A stretch of 64,000 bases of DNA from Pedobacter hartonius (GCF_900107535.1 NZ_FNRA01000006.1:1-64000), one strand, 5' to 3'; positions 48,924-58,347 are shown, numbered from the stretch's first letter. Numbers and translations are program-made. The notes: generated by a model from the letters alone, not told the origin.

Positions 48924-49538
48924 GTGGAAAAAGTGAATGTTTTAGCACATTATATGCCTCCTGAAGCAGCTCCGGTGATTGCTAAATGGATTGACTACTT
49001 TCAGTGCGAGTTTAAAATATCAAAAAGCAGAGCCACCAAACTTGGCGATTACAGGCACCCCTTTAAACAGCTGGGCCATAAAATATCAGTTAACAATAAC
49101 CTGAACAGTTACGCCTTCCTGGTTACCACAGTACATGAGTTTGCACACCTGCTTACCTGGAATGACCACAAGAATAAGGTAAAGCCACATGGAGAGGAAT
49201 GGAAGGTCAACTTTAAACGGATGATGGCCCCCTTCCTGCAAAAACAGATCTTCCCTGAAGATCTCCGGCTGGCTATCACGGATTATTTAAACAACCCTTC
49301 CGCTTCCAGCTGTACCGATCTTAAATTGTCAAGAGCACTGAAACGTTATGATGCCCTAAAAGACCATACACGTTTGGAAGAGCTTCCGTATCATACCGTA
49401 TTTTCTATAAAGGACGGCCGCCGTTTTAAGAAAGGCGAGCAATTGAGGAAAAGGTTCAGGTGCGAATGCCTGGATAACGGCAATATCTATTTATTCAGCC
49501 CGCTGGCAGAAGTACTGGCACTGTCCACCGGTACATAA
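48924..49538 (+). CDS. SprT-like zinc metalloprotein
   Basis: A 204-residue protein with the metalloprotease core HEFAH (His71, Glu72, His75) in VTTVHEFAHLLTW, and a zinc-ribbon-like C-terminus with CECLDNGNIYLFS. The family includes SprT and the human DNA-protein-crosslink protease Spartan, but bacterial functions are unsettled. I chose GTG at 48924 (MEKVNVLAHYMPPEAAP) because the upstream part of the frame lies in feoB. The last 52 bp overlap the end of the convergent lipoprotein gene. Confidence 0.8.
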   Translation: MEKVNVLAHYMPPEAAPVIAKWIDYFQCEFKISKSRATKLGDYRHPFKQLGHKISVNNNLNSYAFLVTTVHEFAHLLTWNDHKNKVKPHGEEWKVNFKRMMAPFLQKQIFPEDLRLAITDYLNNPSASSCTDLKLSRALKRYDALKDHTRLEELPYHTVFSIKDGRRFKKGEQLRKRFRCECLDNGNIYLFSPLAEVLALSTGT

Positions 49539-50305
49539 ACGGCTTCTTTATCCCTGATCTTCCACCTCAGCTTCAGTTTTTCATCCTTAAATACGGCAGG
49601 GAAATTTAGCAGGCTGTCTATAAAGGCATCTTTACTGTTTACCCGCAGGCTGGCTTTGTAATTACCGGGGCTTTTACTTTTCAGGGAAATATAATGTGCA
49701 TCGGGATAGGTAGTGATATTGTCGAAAACCATTTCGAACTTATCTGTTCCCGCGATGGCATCATTCATCCCTTTGATATCCCCGGTATAGTCTTCCACAG
49801 GATATTTGTTCTCGGAAGGTTGTATCAGCAGATAGGGAAGTGTGGCCAGTGCAGCGGCGGAACTTGCTGTGCGGCTGTCCATTTTAAAAGCGACATTATT
49901 GCGCAGGTACGTCCGGACGTTCTTATAGATCTCTACGCCGTCGTTCATGATTTTATTCTGTTCCTTAACCAAAATAAGACTGTCATTTTTAAAGTAATAA
50001 CTTTTGATGGTACTGCTGGTATTTCCATTTGCAGTATAGGTTCTGTATAACATGCCGTCACCGTAAGCACTGTACTTTTCTACATACACCGAAAGGTCGC
50101 CTGATAAAAAGATCAGGCTGAATTGTTTTTTGTAATTGCTTAGTGTTCTGTCTGTTGTGGCGATGAAATTGAGAATGGTTTTATCTGTCATCCCGGTGGC
50201 TCCTTCATCGGGGCTTGCGGCCTGGGGATGTTTCGATTTAAAGTAGTTGCAGCTGCAGATGGTAAACAGCAAAAATCCTAAACTTAACAATCGAATGGTC
50301 TTCAT
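49487..50305 (-). CDS. Lipoprotein of unknown function
   Basis: A 272-residue protein with a lipoprotein signal (FTICSC, Cys19), then a Ser/Pro/Glu segment and a domain with repeating beta-strand patterns such as SYYFKNDSLILVKEQNKIMNDG, VYVEKYSAYGDG and FEMVFDNITTYPDAHYISLKSKSPGNYKASL. I do not recognise the family. It is the last gene of the minus-strand group E1-lipoprotein (54 bp behind the E1 gene) and its 3' end overlaps the SprT-like gene by 52 bp on the other strand. Codon use resembles its neighbours, so there is no sign of recent transfer. Confidence 0.75.
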   Translation of the reverse strand: MKTIRLLSLGFLLFTICSCNYFKSKHPQAASPDEGATGMTDKTILNFIATTDRTLSNYKKQFSLIFLSGDLSVYVEKYSAYGDGMLYRTYTANGNTSSTIKSYYFKNDSLILVKEQNKIMNDGVEIYKNVRTYLRNNVAFKMDSRTASSAAALATLPYLLIQPSENKYPVEDYTGDIKGMNDAIAGTDKFEMVFDNITTYPDAHYISLKSKSPGNYKASLRVNSKDAFIDSLLNFPAVFKDEKLKLRWKIRDKEAVYVPVDSASTSASGLNK

Positions 50306-50359
50306 AACGCTTTGGTAAATGGGTCAATGGTAGCGGTAAGGCTATTATCGTGCCAAGGA

Positions 50360-52336
50360 CTAGTATGCCAATAGTTTTTGGACAGTAACATGAAGCCTGC
50401 TTTTTGCCAGGAATTGATCCTCAAGCATTTTGCTCATCGGCACGGCGGTATCCAGACTGGCGCAGCGCATGACCGGAGCGTCTAGCTGGCTGAAGCAATT
50501 TTCACCGATCCAGGCGGCTATTTCTGCCCCGAAACCGCTACTTAGGGTGTCTTCATGCAGGATGATCACTCTTCCGGTTCTCTTCACGGCATCAGCAACG
50601 GCAGTTTTATCCCAGGGCTGTAAGCTGCAGAGGTCTACCAGCGTAGCCGAAAGTTCGGGGTGATCATCGAGGTAGGCAATTGCCCAGTGTACGCCCAGTC
50701 CATAAGTAATAATACTTAGCTGTTCACCACGTTTCAGGACATTGGCTTTGCCGATCTGAAGGGTATAATAACCCGTGGGAACCTGTCCGCTGATCGTCCT
50801 GTAAAGATATTTGTGTTCGAAATACAGTACCGGGTTAGGATCTTCAATTGCCGCAAGCAGCAGGCCTTTGGCATCCAGGGGAAAGGCAGGATAGACGATC
50901 TTCAGTCCGGGAGTTTTGGTAAACCAGGCTTCATTACTCTGGGAATGGAAAGGGCCGGCGCCTGTTCCTGCTCCGGTTGGCATGCGAATCACTACATCGG
51001 CTTTCTCTCCCCAGCGGTAATGGGTTTTAGCAAGATTATTGACAATCTGGTTAAAGCCGCAGCTGACAAAATCTGCAAACTGCATTTCTATTACAGATTT
51101 ATACCCGTTGATGGAGAGGCCTAATCCGGCACCCACAATAGCAGACTCACAGATGGGGGTATTGCGAACCCTGGCTTTTCCAAACTCTTCTGCAAACCCA
51201 GCCGTGATCTTAAAGGCTCCTCCGTATCCGGCAATATCCTGGCCCATTAAAATGAGGTTGCTGTGTTTCTTCATGCCTGTTTTAAGGGCATCGGTGATGG
51301 CGTCGAGATAGCGCATCTTCGTACTCACCCTTGAGGGCGTTACCACAGTCTGTTCAAAAGGGGCATACATATCTTCCAGTTCTGCCGCTGCTGATGCTGC
51401 AGGTTCTGCGTCATTGAAGGCGAGTTCAATATCCTGGTCGATCTCTGCCCTGAAACCTGATTTTATTCTTTGCAGCAGCTCTGGCGTCAGCACCTGCTGC
51501 GCAACCAGGTAACCTTCAAAGTTTTTTATAGGGTCTTTGGCCTCCCATTCCTCCAGCAGCTGCTGAGGCACATATTTTGTTCCGGAGGCTTCTTCGTGCC
51601 CCCGCATTCTAAATGTAAGGCATTCTACGAGCACAGGTTTCGGGTCTGCTCTCATCTCTTCTGCAAGCTCAGAGATGGTATCAAACACCTCGAGGATATT
51701 GTTGCCGTCTATCTGGACACCTTTGATCCCATAACCTATGGCCTTATCAACCAGTGCGGCACAATTGAATTGCTCCGCTACAGGCGTGGAGAGCCCATAA
51801 CCATTGTTTTCTATTAAAAATATAACGGGAAGGTTCCATACGGAGGCTACATTCAGGGCCTCATGGAAGTCGCCTTCACTGGTTGCACCTTCGCCGGTAA
51901 AAACAAGGGTAGCCTGCTTCCTTTCTGCAAGTACATCAGCCAGTGCAATTCCATCGGCCAGTGCCAGCTGAGGGCCCAGGTGTGAAATCATTCCGATGAT
52001 CCTGTGTTCCTGCGTTCCGAAATGGAACGACCTGTCGCGGCCTTTAGTGAATCCGGTAGTTTTGCCCTGCCATTGTCCCATCAGGTTGCGCAGGGGTATT
52101 CTCCGCGCGGTGAAGACCCCCAGGTTACGGTGCATAGGCAGGATGTACTCATCCGGTTTCATTGCCATCGCAGCGCCTACGGCGATGGCCTCCTGTCCGA
52201 TTCCTGAAAACCATTTACCTATACGGCCCTGCCGGAGCAGGATAAGCATCTTTTCCTCAACCATCCTCGGATACAGCAATTGCTTGTATAGCGATAATAA
52301 AGTGCTGTTACTTTTATCCTTGCGGTCGAAATGCAT
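50360..52336 (-). CDS. Alpha-ketoacid dehydrogenase E1, fused alpha and beta subunits
   Basis: A 658-residue thiamine-diphosphate dehydrogenase with the alpha part (1 to about 330) and the beta part (about 340-658) in one chain. The ThDP segment is GEGATSEGDFHEALNVAS...NNGYGLSTP in the alpha half; the beta half has GQDIAGYGGAFKITAGFAEEFG, NTPICESAIVGAGLGLS and the C-terminal ILHEDTLSSGFGAEI. It would decarboxylate pyruvate or branched-chain 2-oxo acids and pass the acyl group to a lipoyl E2. E2 and E3 genes are not adjacent. The start lies 4 bp after the LutB-like gene, so the two are co-transcribed. Which 2-oxo acid it uses cannot be decided here. Confidence 0.9.
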   Translation of the reverse strand: MHFDRKDKSNSTLLSLYKQLLYPRMVEEKMLILLRQGRIGKWFSGIGQEAIAVGAAMAMKPDEYILPMHRNLGVFTARRIPLRNLMGQWQGKTTGFTKGRDRSFHFGTQEHRIIGMISHLGPQLALADGIALADVLAERKQATLVFTGEGATSEGDFHEALNVASVWNLPVIFLIENNGYGLSTPVAEQFNCAALVDKAIGYGIKGVQIDGNNILEVFDTISELAEEMRADPKPVLVECLTFRMRGHEEASGTKYVPQQLLEEWEAKDPIKNFEGYLVAQQVLTPELLQRIKSGFRAEIDQDIELAFNDAEPAASAAAELEDMYAPFEQTVVTPSRVSTKMRYLDAITDALKTGMKKHSNLILMGQDIAGYGGAFKITAGFAEEFGKARVRNTPICESAIVGAGLGLSINGYKSVIEMQFADFVSCGFNQIVNNLAKTHYRWGEKADVVIRMPTGAGTGAGPFHSQSNEAWFTKTPGLKIVYPAFPLDAKGLLLAAIEDPNPVLYFEHKYLYRTISGQVPTGYYTLQIGKANVLKRGEQLSIITYGLGVHWAIAYLDDHPELSATLVDLCSLQPWDKTAVADAVKRTGRVIILHEDTLSSGFGAEIAAWIGENCFSQLDAPVMRCASLDTAVPMSKMLEDQFLAKSRLHVTVQKLLAY

Positions 52337-52340
52337 ATAA

Positions 52341-53732
52341 TCAGATCTGGGGTTTGTTTTTTTGTTGCTCCTCCCATTGTTTGGAGAAGGACTTATCTGC
52401 GATCTCCGGCATTGCGCGGTATTTTCCCCACATCTTTTTGAAGAGGAATTTCAGCAGAAAGTTCTTCAGTTTTCCACCAAGCAGATCCATTCTTGATCTT
52501 TTTAACATGCCGGTATTCCATATTTTCCAGCCTATATCTTCTGCTTTGGTATTTTCGTGCTGCTCTGCCGCATCCCGCCTGTTGAGCAGCAGCATTTTAT
52601 GGATATCTATTTTTACCGGGCATACCTCAGAGCATTTTCCGCAAAGGCTGGAGGCATAACTCAGGTGTTTAAATTCCTTCATGCCCTGCAAGTGGGGGGT
52701 AATAATAGAGCCGATGGGACCACTGTATGTTGTATTATAGGTGTGGCCTCCGATGTTTTTATACACGGGACAGGCATTAAGGCATGCCCCGCAGCGGATG
52801 CAGTACAGGCCCTGGCGCTGGTCTTTCTGGGCAAGCAGGTTTGTCCGTCCGTTATCTAGCAGGATCACATACATTTCTTCCGGTCCGTCCGTTTCATGCG
52901 GCTGTCTCGGGCCGCTGAGGATAGTGTTGTATACAGTTAGGTTCTGGCCTGTCCCATGGCTGGCCAGTAAAGGCCAGAAAAGGTCCAGGTCTGCCATTGA
53001 AGGGATGATCTTCTCAATGCCAACTATCGCGATATGTATCTTGGGGAAAGTTGTACTTAACCTTGCATTTCCTTCATTCTCGGTAAGGGCAATGCTTCCT
53101 GAATCGGCAATCAAAAAGTTTCCTCCTGTAATTCCTATATCGGCAGTCAGGTATTTTTCCCTGAGCAGTTCCCTTGCTTTTTGGGTAAGCTGCTGCGGGG
53201 TATAGTCTATCGGTGTTCCAAATTTCTCGTGGAAGAGTTTTGCAATCTCTTCCTTTGTGAGGTGCATTGCCGGGGTGACGATATGGTATGGGGCCTGGCC
53301 CAGCAACTGGACAATGAATTCACCCAGGTCACTTTCCAGCGATGTGATGTTATTCTCCTCCAGGAATTCATTCAAATGAATTTCTTCGGTGGTCATGGAC
53401 TTTGATTTGATCACTGTCTTGCCACCACTTTTATTGATGATATTCAGTATCTCCCGCTGTGCTTCTTCGGTGTCATTTGCCCAGATCACCTTGCCGCCGC
53501 GGCGCTGAAAATTTGCCTCAAATTCCGGCAGGAATTTGTCCAGGTTCTCCATCACCCTCCATTTGATCACATGAGCCTTCTTCTTTGAGTTCTCCAGATT
53601 CTCAAATTTCGTTAAGCCCCTCGCAACCGCGTCATTATATTTTCCAATATTATGGTTAATTGTGTCGCGGTGATCCAAATCAAATGCCTTCTCATCTGCC
53701 TTTACCAAAAACTCCTCAGCAATCTTCGTCAT
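52341..53732 (-). CDS. LutB-like iron-sulfur protein (lactate utilisation B family)
   Basis: A 463-residue protein with an N-terminal LUD domain (about 60-300, with GITGGNFLIADSGSIALTENEGNARL) and a C-terminal ferredoxin-like part with two CxxCxxCxxxCP clusters (CIRCGACLNACPVY and CGKCSEVCPVKIDI), each for one 4Fe-4S centre. In Bacillus, LutABC oxidises L-lactate to pyruvate; LutA and LutC are not adjacent here, so the electron donor or product is inferred. I chose the Met at 53732 (MTKIAEEFLV), since the longer reading adds a poly-aromatic leader. It precedes the E1 gene by 4 bp, which would link pyruvate formation to pyruvate oxidation. Confidence 0.88.
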   Translation of the reverse strand: MTKIAEEFLVKADEKAFDLDHRDTINHNIGKYNDAVARGLTKFENLENSKKKAHVIKWRVMENLDKFLPEFEANFQRRGGKVIWANDTEEAQREILNIINKSGGKTVIKSKSMTTEEIHLNEFLEENNITSLESDLGEFIVQLLGQAPYHIVTPAMHLTKEEIAKLFHEKFGTPIDYTPQQLTQKARELLREKYLTADIGITGGNFLIADSGSIALTENEGNARLSTTFPKIHIAIVGIEKIIPSMADLDLFWPLLASHGTGQNLTVYNTILSGPRQPHETDGPEEMYVILLDNGRTNLLAQKDQRQGLYCIRCGACLNACPVYKNIGGHTYNTTYSGPIGSIITPHLQGMKEFKHLSYASSLCGKCSEVCPVKIDIHKMLLLNRRDAAEQHENTKAEDIGWKIWNTGMLKRSRMDLLGGKLKNFLLKFLFKKMWGKYRAMPEIADKSFSKQWEEQQKNKPQI

Positions 53733-53766
53733 GTTCAAATATAAATAAATACGTTTATAGGTAAAC

Positions 53767-53797
53767 AAAAAAACCTGCCGCAACCGGCAGGTTTTTT
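53767..53797 (-). terminator. Intrinsic terminator of M28 peptidase gene
   Basis: A perfect 10-bp stem AAACCTGCCG / CGGCAGGTTT with loop CAAC is flanked by A and T runs. On the minus strand the U-run follows the stem, 19 bases after the peptidase stop at 53817. Confidence 0.9.
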
Positions 53798-53816
53798 ATT
53801 GTTATCAGTTTAATTT

Positions 53817-55436
53817 TTATTTTTTGGGGGTACCGTCATCGTTTTTGTCTACCACGGGGCGTTTATCCCCGTTTGCCAGTTCCCATGCGGTATAATAAAC
53901 CAGTTGGGCGCGTTTACTCAGCAGGTCAAAATTGATTTTACTGACTTCATCGCCAGGCTGGTGATAATCTTCGTGGACACCGCTGAAATAGAAGATGACA
54001 GGAATGCCGTGTTTTGCGAAATTGTAGTGATCAGAGCGGTAGTAGAACTGGTTAGGGTCTGTCCTGTTATTATAGGTCATATCCAGGTTTATTTTGATAA
54101 AATCATCATTTGCCCTGATACCCACTGCGTTCAGGTCAGAGCTCAGCATATCAGAACCAATGATATAAATATACTCAGGGTTGCCCTTATGTGCTTCATC
54201 CACACGACCGATCATATCGATGTTGAGGTCGGTGATTGTTTTTTCCAAAGGAAAAACAGGATGTTCTGAATACCATTCAGAGCCTAACAAACCTTTTTCT
54301 TCTCCAACAACGGTCATGAAGAGGATACTTCTTTTAGGTCCTTTACCAGCTTTTTTTGCTTTCACAAAGGCATCAGCGATCAGCAGTACACCGGTAGTTC
54401 CGGAGCCGTCATCATCAGCACCATTGTTTACTTTGTCGGCACCTGAGGTGGTCAGGCCTATATGGTCATAATGACCTGTTACCACCAGGATTTCGTCCTT
54501 CAATACCGGGTCAGATCCTTCCAGGAAACCCAGTACATTTTCGGCACGTACTTTGGCTTCGTCTTTTAAGGCAGAGCCTGATACTTCAGCTTTAAGAAGC
54601 TGTGAGGCAGGCTTTACAGTGGAGACAATCTTTTCCTGTAAGGCTGCTACCGTGGTATTTGCTGCTTTCAGGAGCTCGTTTGCAGTAGCCGTTGTCACCC
54701 TGATTGACGGGATGGTTTTCATATTCTGCATTTTCGCTATGCTTTCTGCTGTTTTTAAAGCAGGCTGGCCTTCGCCGCTGTAGCTCGCTTTGAGTTCCGG
54801 CGAAATATTGTCCAGGCTGGGATCAATCTGGATCACCGCAATGGCCTTGTGCTCTGCGAGGAATTGTATTTTTGCCTGTTGTGCGGCCATCATTTTTCTT
54901 CTTGAGGCACGGTCAGTGGGAGCAGGGCCTGCTTTGACCGTAGGATCTCCGTTGCCAAAGATCAGTACTACTTTTCCTGCAACTTCTATTCCGTCGAAAT
55001 CATTATATCCGTCTTTATTCAAACCGTAACCGGCAAAAACGATATCAGAAGCCTTAAAGTTAAAGCCGCCCAGGGCCACAGTTGAGGAAGAGATTACAAA
55101 ATCTTTTCCATATTCCTTAGGCTGGCCATTGATGGAAAATGCCATTCGGCTCAGGTTATAGGTTACCATATCGATAGACTGAAAATAATCTCCGTTCACA
55201 GGGCCTTTCAGTCCGAGGTTTTTGAAATAATTTTTGATATAATCGGCGGCCATCCAGGCTCCCTTTTTACCTGTTTCCCTGCCTTCATATTCATCTGAAG
55301 CCAATACAGACAGGTGTTTGTATGCATTCTCCTTATTGATGGAGCTGCTGAATTTTTGTGCGCTGTTATTACGCTGTGCAACACAACCCAGGCATAGAAA
55401 TAAGGCCAGGCTGGTAGTTAGAAAGTGTTTGTTCAT
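53817..55436 (-). CDS. M28-family metallopeptidase with PA domain
   Basis: A 539-residue secreted zinc aminopeptidase/carboxypeptidase-type enzyme. An N-terminal signal (LFLCLGCVAQ; Cys at about 18 may be a lipobox) is followed by a PA domain (about 100-270) and the peptidase core with zinc ligands in VTGHYDHIG, NNGADDDGSGTTG, VVGEEKGLLGSEW (catalytic Glu-Glu), NIDMIGRVD and RSDHYNFAKHGIPVIFYFSG. It digests peptides in the periplasm or outside the cell. The gene starts 19 bp downstream of tatC and ends at a clear terminator. Its export route is Sec, not Tat, since no twin arginine is present. Confidence 0.92.
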   Translation of the reverse strand: MNKHFLTTSLALFLCLGCVAQRNNSAQKFSSSINKENAYKHLSVLASDEYEGRETGKKGAWMAADYIKNYFKNLGLKGPVNGDYFQSIDMVTYNLSRMAFSINGQPKEYGKDFVISSSTVALGGFNFKASDIVFAGYGLNKDGYNDFDGIEVAGKVVLIFGNGDPTVKAGPAPTDRASRRKMMAAQQAKIQFLAEHKAIAVIQIDPSLDNISPELKASYSGEGQPALKTAESIAKMQNMKTIPSIRVTTATANELLKAANTTVAALQEKIVSTVKPASQLLKAEVSGSALKDEAKVRAENVLGFLEGSDPVLKDEILVVTGHYDHIGLTTSGADKVNNGADDDGSGTTGVLLIADAFVKAKKAGKGPKRSILFMTVVGEEKGLLGSEWYSEHPVFPLEKTITDLNIDMIGRVDEAHKGNPEYIYIIGSDMLSSDLNAVGIRANDDFIKINLDMTYNNRTDPNQFYYRSDHYNFAKHGIPVIFYFSGVHEDYHQPGDEVSKINFDLLSKRAQLVYYTAWELANGDKRPVVDKNDDGTPKK

Positions 55437-55455
55437 TGAATAAGGCAGTTAGCTT

Positions 55456-56346
55456 TTAATTGTTTGGGGCTTTACTTGTCCCGTATAATTCTTTGTTTTT
55501 TTTGCGCTCGATATAGGCGGAAATAAATATACTCAGCTCATACAAAAGGAACAGCGGGAAGGCCACCACCATCATGGTAATGATATCAGGAGTAGGGGTA
55601 ACGATGGCCGCGATGATCAGGATCACTACAACGGCATAACGTCGGCTTGCCCTCATAAATTTAGGCGTCATTACACCAAACAATGAAAGTATATAGATGA
55701 CTACCGGTAGTTCGAATATAATTCCTGTTCCAATGGTTAGCGTTGCTATAGACGAAAGGTAAGAATCGATCGTGAATGTATTCTCAATCATCGGACTTAT
55801 GGAGAAGCCTGTCAGAAAATTAATAGACAGTGCACAGACGATAAAATAGCCGAACAGTACGCCTATAAAGAATAATAAGGAAGCGAAAAATACAAATCCC
55901 CGGGCGGATTTTCTTTCCTTTTCATGCAGTGCGGGTTTAATGAACAGCCAGAGTTCAAATAGCAGATAGGGAATACCAAAAACGATCCCTGTCATGATAC
56001 AGGAATTGATCTGGAGGGTAAACTGCCCGGCCATTTCGGTATTGATGATCTTACCTTTGATTTCCGTGATACAGAAATCAGCCCCTAAGGAGGGGTATTG
56101 TGCGGCCAGCTTACACATCATCCGGTAGGTCCAGAAATCGGGGCTTTTTGGGCCCATGATTACGGTATTAAACAGGAATTCGTAGTAGTAGAAGGCCAGA
56201 CTTGTAAAAATTACGATCGCTAATAAGGAACGGAGCAGGTGTTTTCTTAATACATCAATATGGTCGAAGAAAGACATTTCGGCTTCTAAAATCTTTCCTT
56301 TATTCTTAACGGCCTCTATGAGGTCCTTCGCTTTATTATCACTCAT
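55456..56346 (-). CDS. tatC: Sec-independent protein translocase TatC
   Basis: A 296-residue polytopic membrane protein with six helices, the receptor for twin-arginine signal peptides. The N-terminal region carries FFDHIDVLRKHLL and the cytoplasmic loop PALHEKERKSARGF holds the conserved Glu of the second binding site. At the position equivalent to E. coli Glu15 (HLIELRKR) the residue is Val32, with Asp31 just before it; this substitution may be lineage-specific. Helices 5-6 (VVVILIIAAIVTPTPDIITMMVVAFPLFLLYEL) are typical. The C-terminal tail is short and basic. M28 peptidase follows after 19 bp. Two TatA genes lie at 31 kb. Confidence 0.92.
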   Translation of the reverse strand: MSDNKAKDLIEAVKNKGKILEAEMSFFDHIDVLRKHLLRSLLAIVIFTSLAFYYYEFLFNTVIMGPKSPDFWTYRMMCKLAAQYPSLGADFCITEIKGKIINTEMAGQFTLQINSCIMTGIVFGIPYLLFELWLFIKPALHEKERKSARGFVFFASLLFFIGVLFGYFIVCALSINFLTGFSISPMIENTFTIDSYLSSIATLTIGTGIIFELPVVIYILSLFGVMTPKFMRASRRYAVVVILIIAAIVTPTPDIITMMVVAFPLFLLYELSIFISAYIERKKNKELYGTSKAPNN

Positions 56347-56365
56347 GAATCTTATTTGTAAACAA

Positions 56366-56398
56366 AAATACCATTCTATTTAATTTAGAATGGTATTT
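56366..56398 (-). terminator. Hairpin terminator after accC
   Basis: A perfect 13-bp stem (AAATACCATTCTA / TAGAATGGTATTT) with a 7-base loop, between tatC and accC. On the minus strand it lies 27 bases past the accC stop at 56425 and ends in a T-rich stretch. Confidence 0.75.
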
Positions 56399-56424
56399 AC
56401 GTTAAATATAGTAATTAGATCTTT

Positions 56425-57765
56425 TTATTCAGTAAAAACAAAAGTTTCCATGAATTTTGTGGTGAAATTTCCTGCCCTGAAGTTGGGATCTTTCATCAGT
56501 TTCAAATGGAAGGGAATGGTTGTTTTAACACCTTCGATCACGAATTCGCTTAACGCACGTTCCATGGTGCTGATCGCTTCTTCACGTGTTTGTGCCGTGC
56601 AGATCAGTTTTGCGATCATGGAATCGTAATTGGAAGGGATCTGGTAACCTGCATATACGTGAGTATCAACCCTTACGCCATGGCCACCCGGAGAATGGAA
56701 ATTGGTAATCCTTCCTGGTGATGGCCTGAAGTTATTGTATGGGTCTTCAGCATTGATCCTGCATTCTATCGCGTGCAGATTTGGGAAATAGTTCTTGCCC
56801 GAGATCGGAACACCTGAAGCTACTTTTATCTGTTCTTTAATTAAATCGTAATTGATAATTTCTTCAGTTACGGGATGTTCAACCTGGATACGGGTATTCA
56901 TCTCCATGAAATAGAAATTACGGTGTTTATCTACCAGGAACTCAATTGTTCCGGCGCCTTCATAAGATACAGCTGTTGCACCTTTGATAGCGGCTTCGCC
57001 CATCCGGTCCCTGAGTTCCGGAGTCATGAATGGAGATGGGGCTTCTTCAACCAGTTTCTGGTGACGGCGCTGAATAGAGCAGTCACGCTCAGACAAGTGG
57101 CAGGCCTTGCCATACTGGTCACCAATGATCTGGATTTCAATATGCCTTGGGTCTTCAATATATTTTTCGAGGTACAGACCATCATTGCCAAATGCGGCAC
57201 CAGACTCTTGTCTTGCGCTGTCCCAGGCATTTTCAAAGTCTTCATCTTTCCATACTACGCGCATTCCGCGGCCGCCACCACCGGCCGTAGCCTTAAGGAT
57301 GACAGGGTAACCGATTTCATTTGCCAGCTGGATACCTTCTTTTACGCTTTCGAGCAGTCCCTGTGAACCCGGAATAGTAGGCACACCGGCTTTTTTCATG
57401 GTTTCTTTGGCAGAAGCTTTATCACCCATGGAGTTGATCTGTTCGGGTGTGGCACCAATGAATTTAATCCCGTAATCTCTGCATACAGAAGAGAATTTTG
57501 CGTTCTCAGACAAAAATCCGTAACCCGGATGAATGGCATCTGCATTAGTCAGTTCAGCGGCAGATATAATATTTGGAATACTGAGGTAAGAATCTTTACT
57601 CGGAGGCGGTCCTATACAAACGGCTTCATCCGCGAAACGAACATGTAAACTTTCCCGGTCTGCAGTAGAGTAAACAGCAACAGTTTTAATGCCCATTTCT
57701 TTACAGGTACGAATGATACGCAAGGCAATTTCGCCCCTGTTGGCAATTAATATTTTTTTAAACAT
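56425..57765 (-). CDS. accC: Biotin carboxylase subunit of acetyl-CoA carboxylase
   Basis: Carboxylates biotin on AccB with ATP and bicarbonate, the first step of fatty-acid synthesis. It has an N-terminal pre-ATP domain ([21 protein letters not shown]), the ATP-grasp Gly loop [10 protein letters not shown], and conserved [19 protein letters not shown] and [14 protein letters not shown]. The Met at 57765 gives 446 residues, standard for bacterial AccC; the longer start adds 11 residues that no relative needs. It is the last gene of the pdxA-to-accC minus-strand cluster, 36 bp after accB, and ends at the 56366-56398 hairpin. Confidence 0.96.
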   Translation of the reverse strand: MFKKILIANRGEIALRIIRTCKEMGIKTVAVYSTADRESLHVRFADEAVCIGPPPSKDSYLSIPNIISAAELTNADAIHPGYGFLSENAKFSSVCRDYGIKFIGATPEQINSMGDKASAKETMKKAGVPTIPGSQGLLESVKEGIQLANEIGYPVILKATAGGGGRGMRVVWKDEDFENAWDSARQESGAAFGNDGLYLEKYIEDPRHIEIQIIGDQYGKACHLSERDCSIQRRHQKLVEEAPSPFMTPELRDRMGEAAIKGATAVSYEGAGTIEFLVDKHRNFYFMEMNTRIQVEHPVTEEIINYDLIKEQIKVASGVPISGKNYFPNLHAIECRINAEDPYNNFRPSPGRITNFHSPGGHGVRVDTHVYAGYQIPSNYDSMIAKLICTAQTREEAISTMERALSEFVIEGVKTTIPFHLKLMKDPNFRAGNFTTKFMETFVFTE

Positions 57766-57801
57766 ATAATTGATAAGATGATAATTTGCTAAAAGCAAAT
57801 A

Positions 57802-58278
57802 TTACATAGGTTCTACTAAAAATAATGGTTGATCGTATTCTACCGGAGATGAATTGTCTACCAGTACTTTAACTATTCTTCCAGAAACTTCACTTTCAAT
57901 TTCGTTGAATAACTTCATTGCCTCAATAATGCAGATTACTTTACCTACAGCTATCTCATCCCCAACATTTACAAATGACGGTTTATCCGGACTTGCAGAA
58001 CGGTAAAATGTTCCGATCATTGGAGATTTAACGGTTATATATTTTGAAGTATCTTCTGCTTCAGCTACCGGAGCTGCATTTGCTATAACAGCGGCAGGCT
58101 GTGCAGCAGGTGCTCCAGCAAGCACTTGCGGTGCGGCTGCGGGTACAGTAGTGTTTATAACTGTAGGGGCCTGATTCGTTTTAATAGTGATTTTGAAGTC
58201 TTTTTGTTCAATTGCAACTTCATTGACGCCCGAACGAGAAACAAATTTAATGAGTTCCTGAATTTGTTTGATATCCAT
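57802..58278 (-). CDS. accB: Biotin carboxyl carrier protein
   Basis: Carries CO2 on biotin between AccC and the carboxyltransferase. In 158 residues it has an N-terminal helix pair, an Ala/Pro/Val linker (about 40-75) and a C-terminal biotinyl domain with the modified Lys in CIIEAMKLFNEIESE. The chain ends normally with PLFLVEPM. It is 36 bp upstream of accC and 69 bp downstream of fabH. The linker is typical of Bacteroidota carrier proteins. Confidence 0.95.
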   Translation of the reverse strand: MDIKQIQELIKFVSRSGVNEVAIEQKDFKITIKTNQAPTVINTTVPAAAPQVLAGAPAAQPAAVIANAAPVAEAEDTSKYITVKSPMIGTFYRSASPDKPSFVNVGDEIAVGKVICIIEAMKLFNEIESEVSGRIVKVLVDNSSPVEYDQPLFLVEPM

Positions 58279-58347
58279 TTTTTGGTATTTTGTTGAAAAG
58301 ATTCCTGTCTCTTAAAGACTCTAAGTTAATATTTATTATCGTATAAA

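Noticed and set aside
53736..53743. CAAATATA (TATATTTG on the minus strand) before the LutB-like gene as a promoter
   Set aside because: Spacing to the nearest CAAA is 22 bases, and the implied transcript would begin at the start codon.
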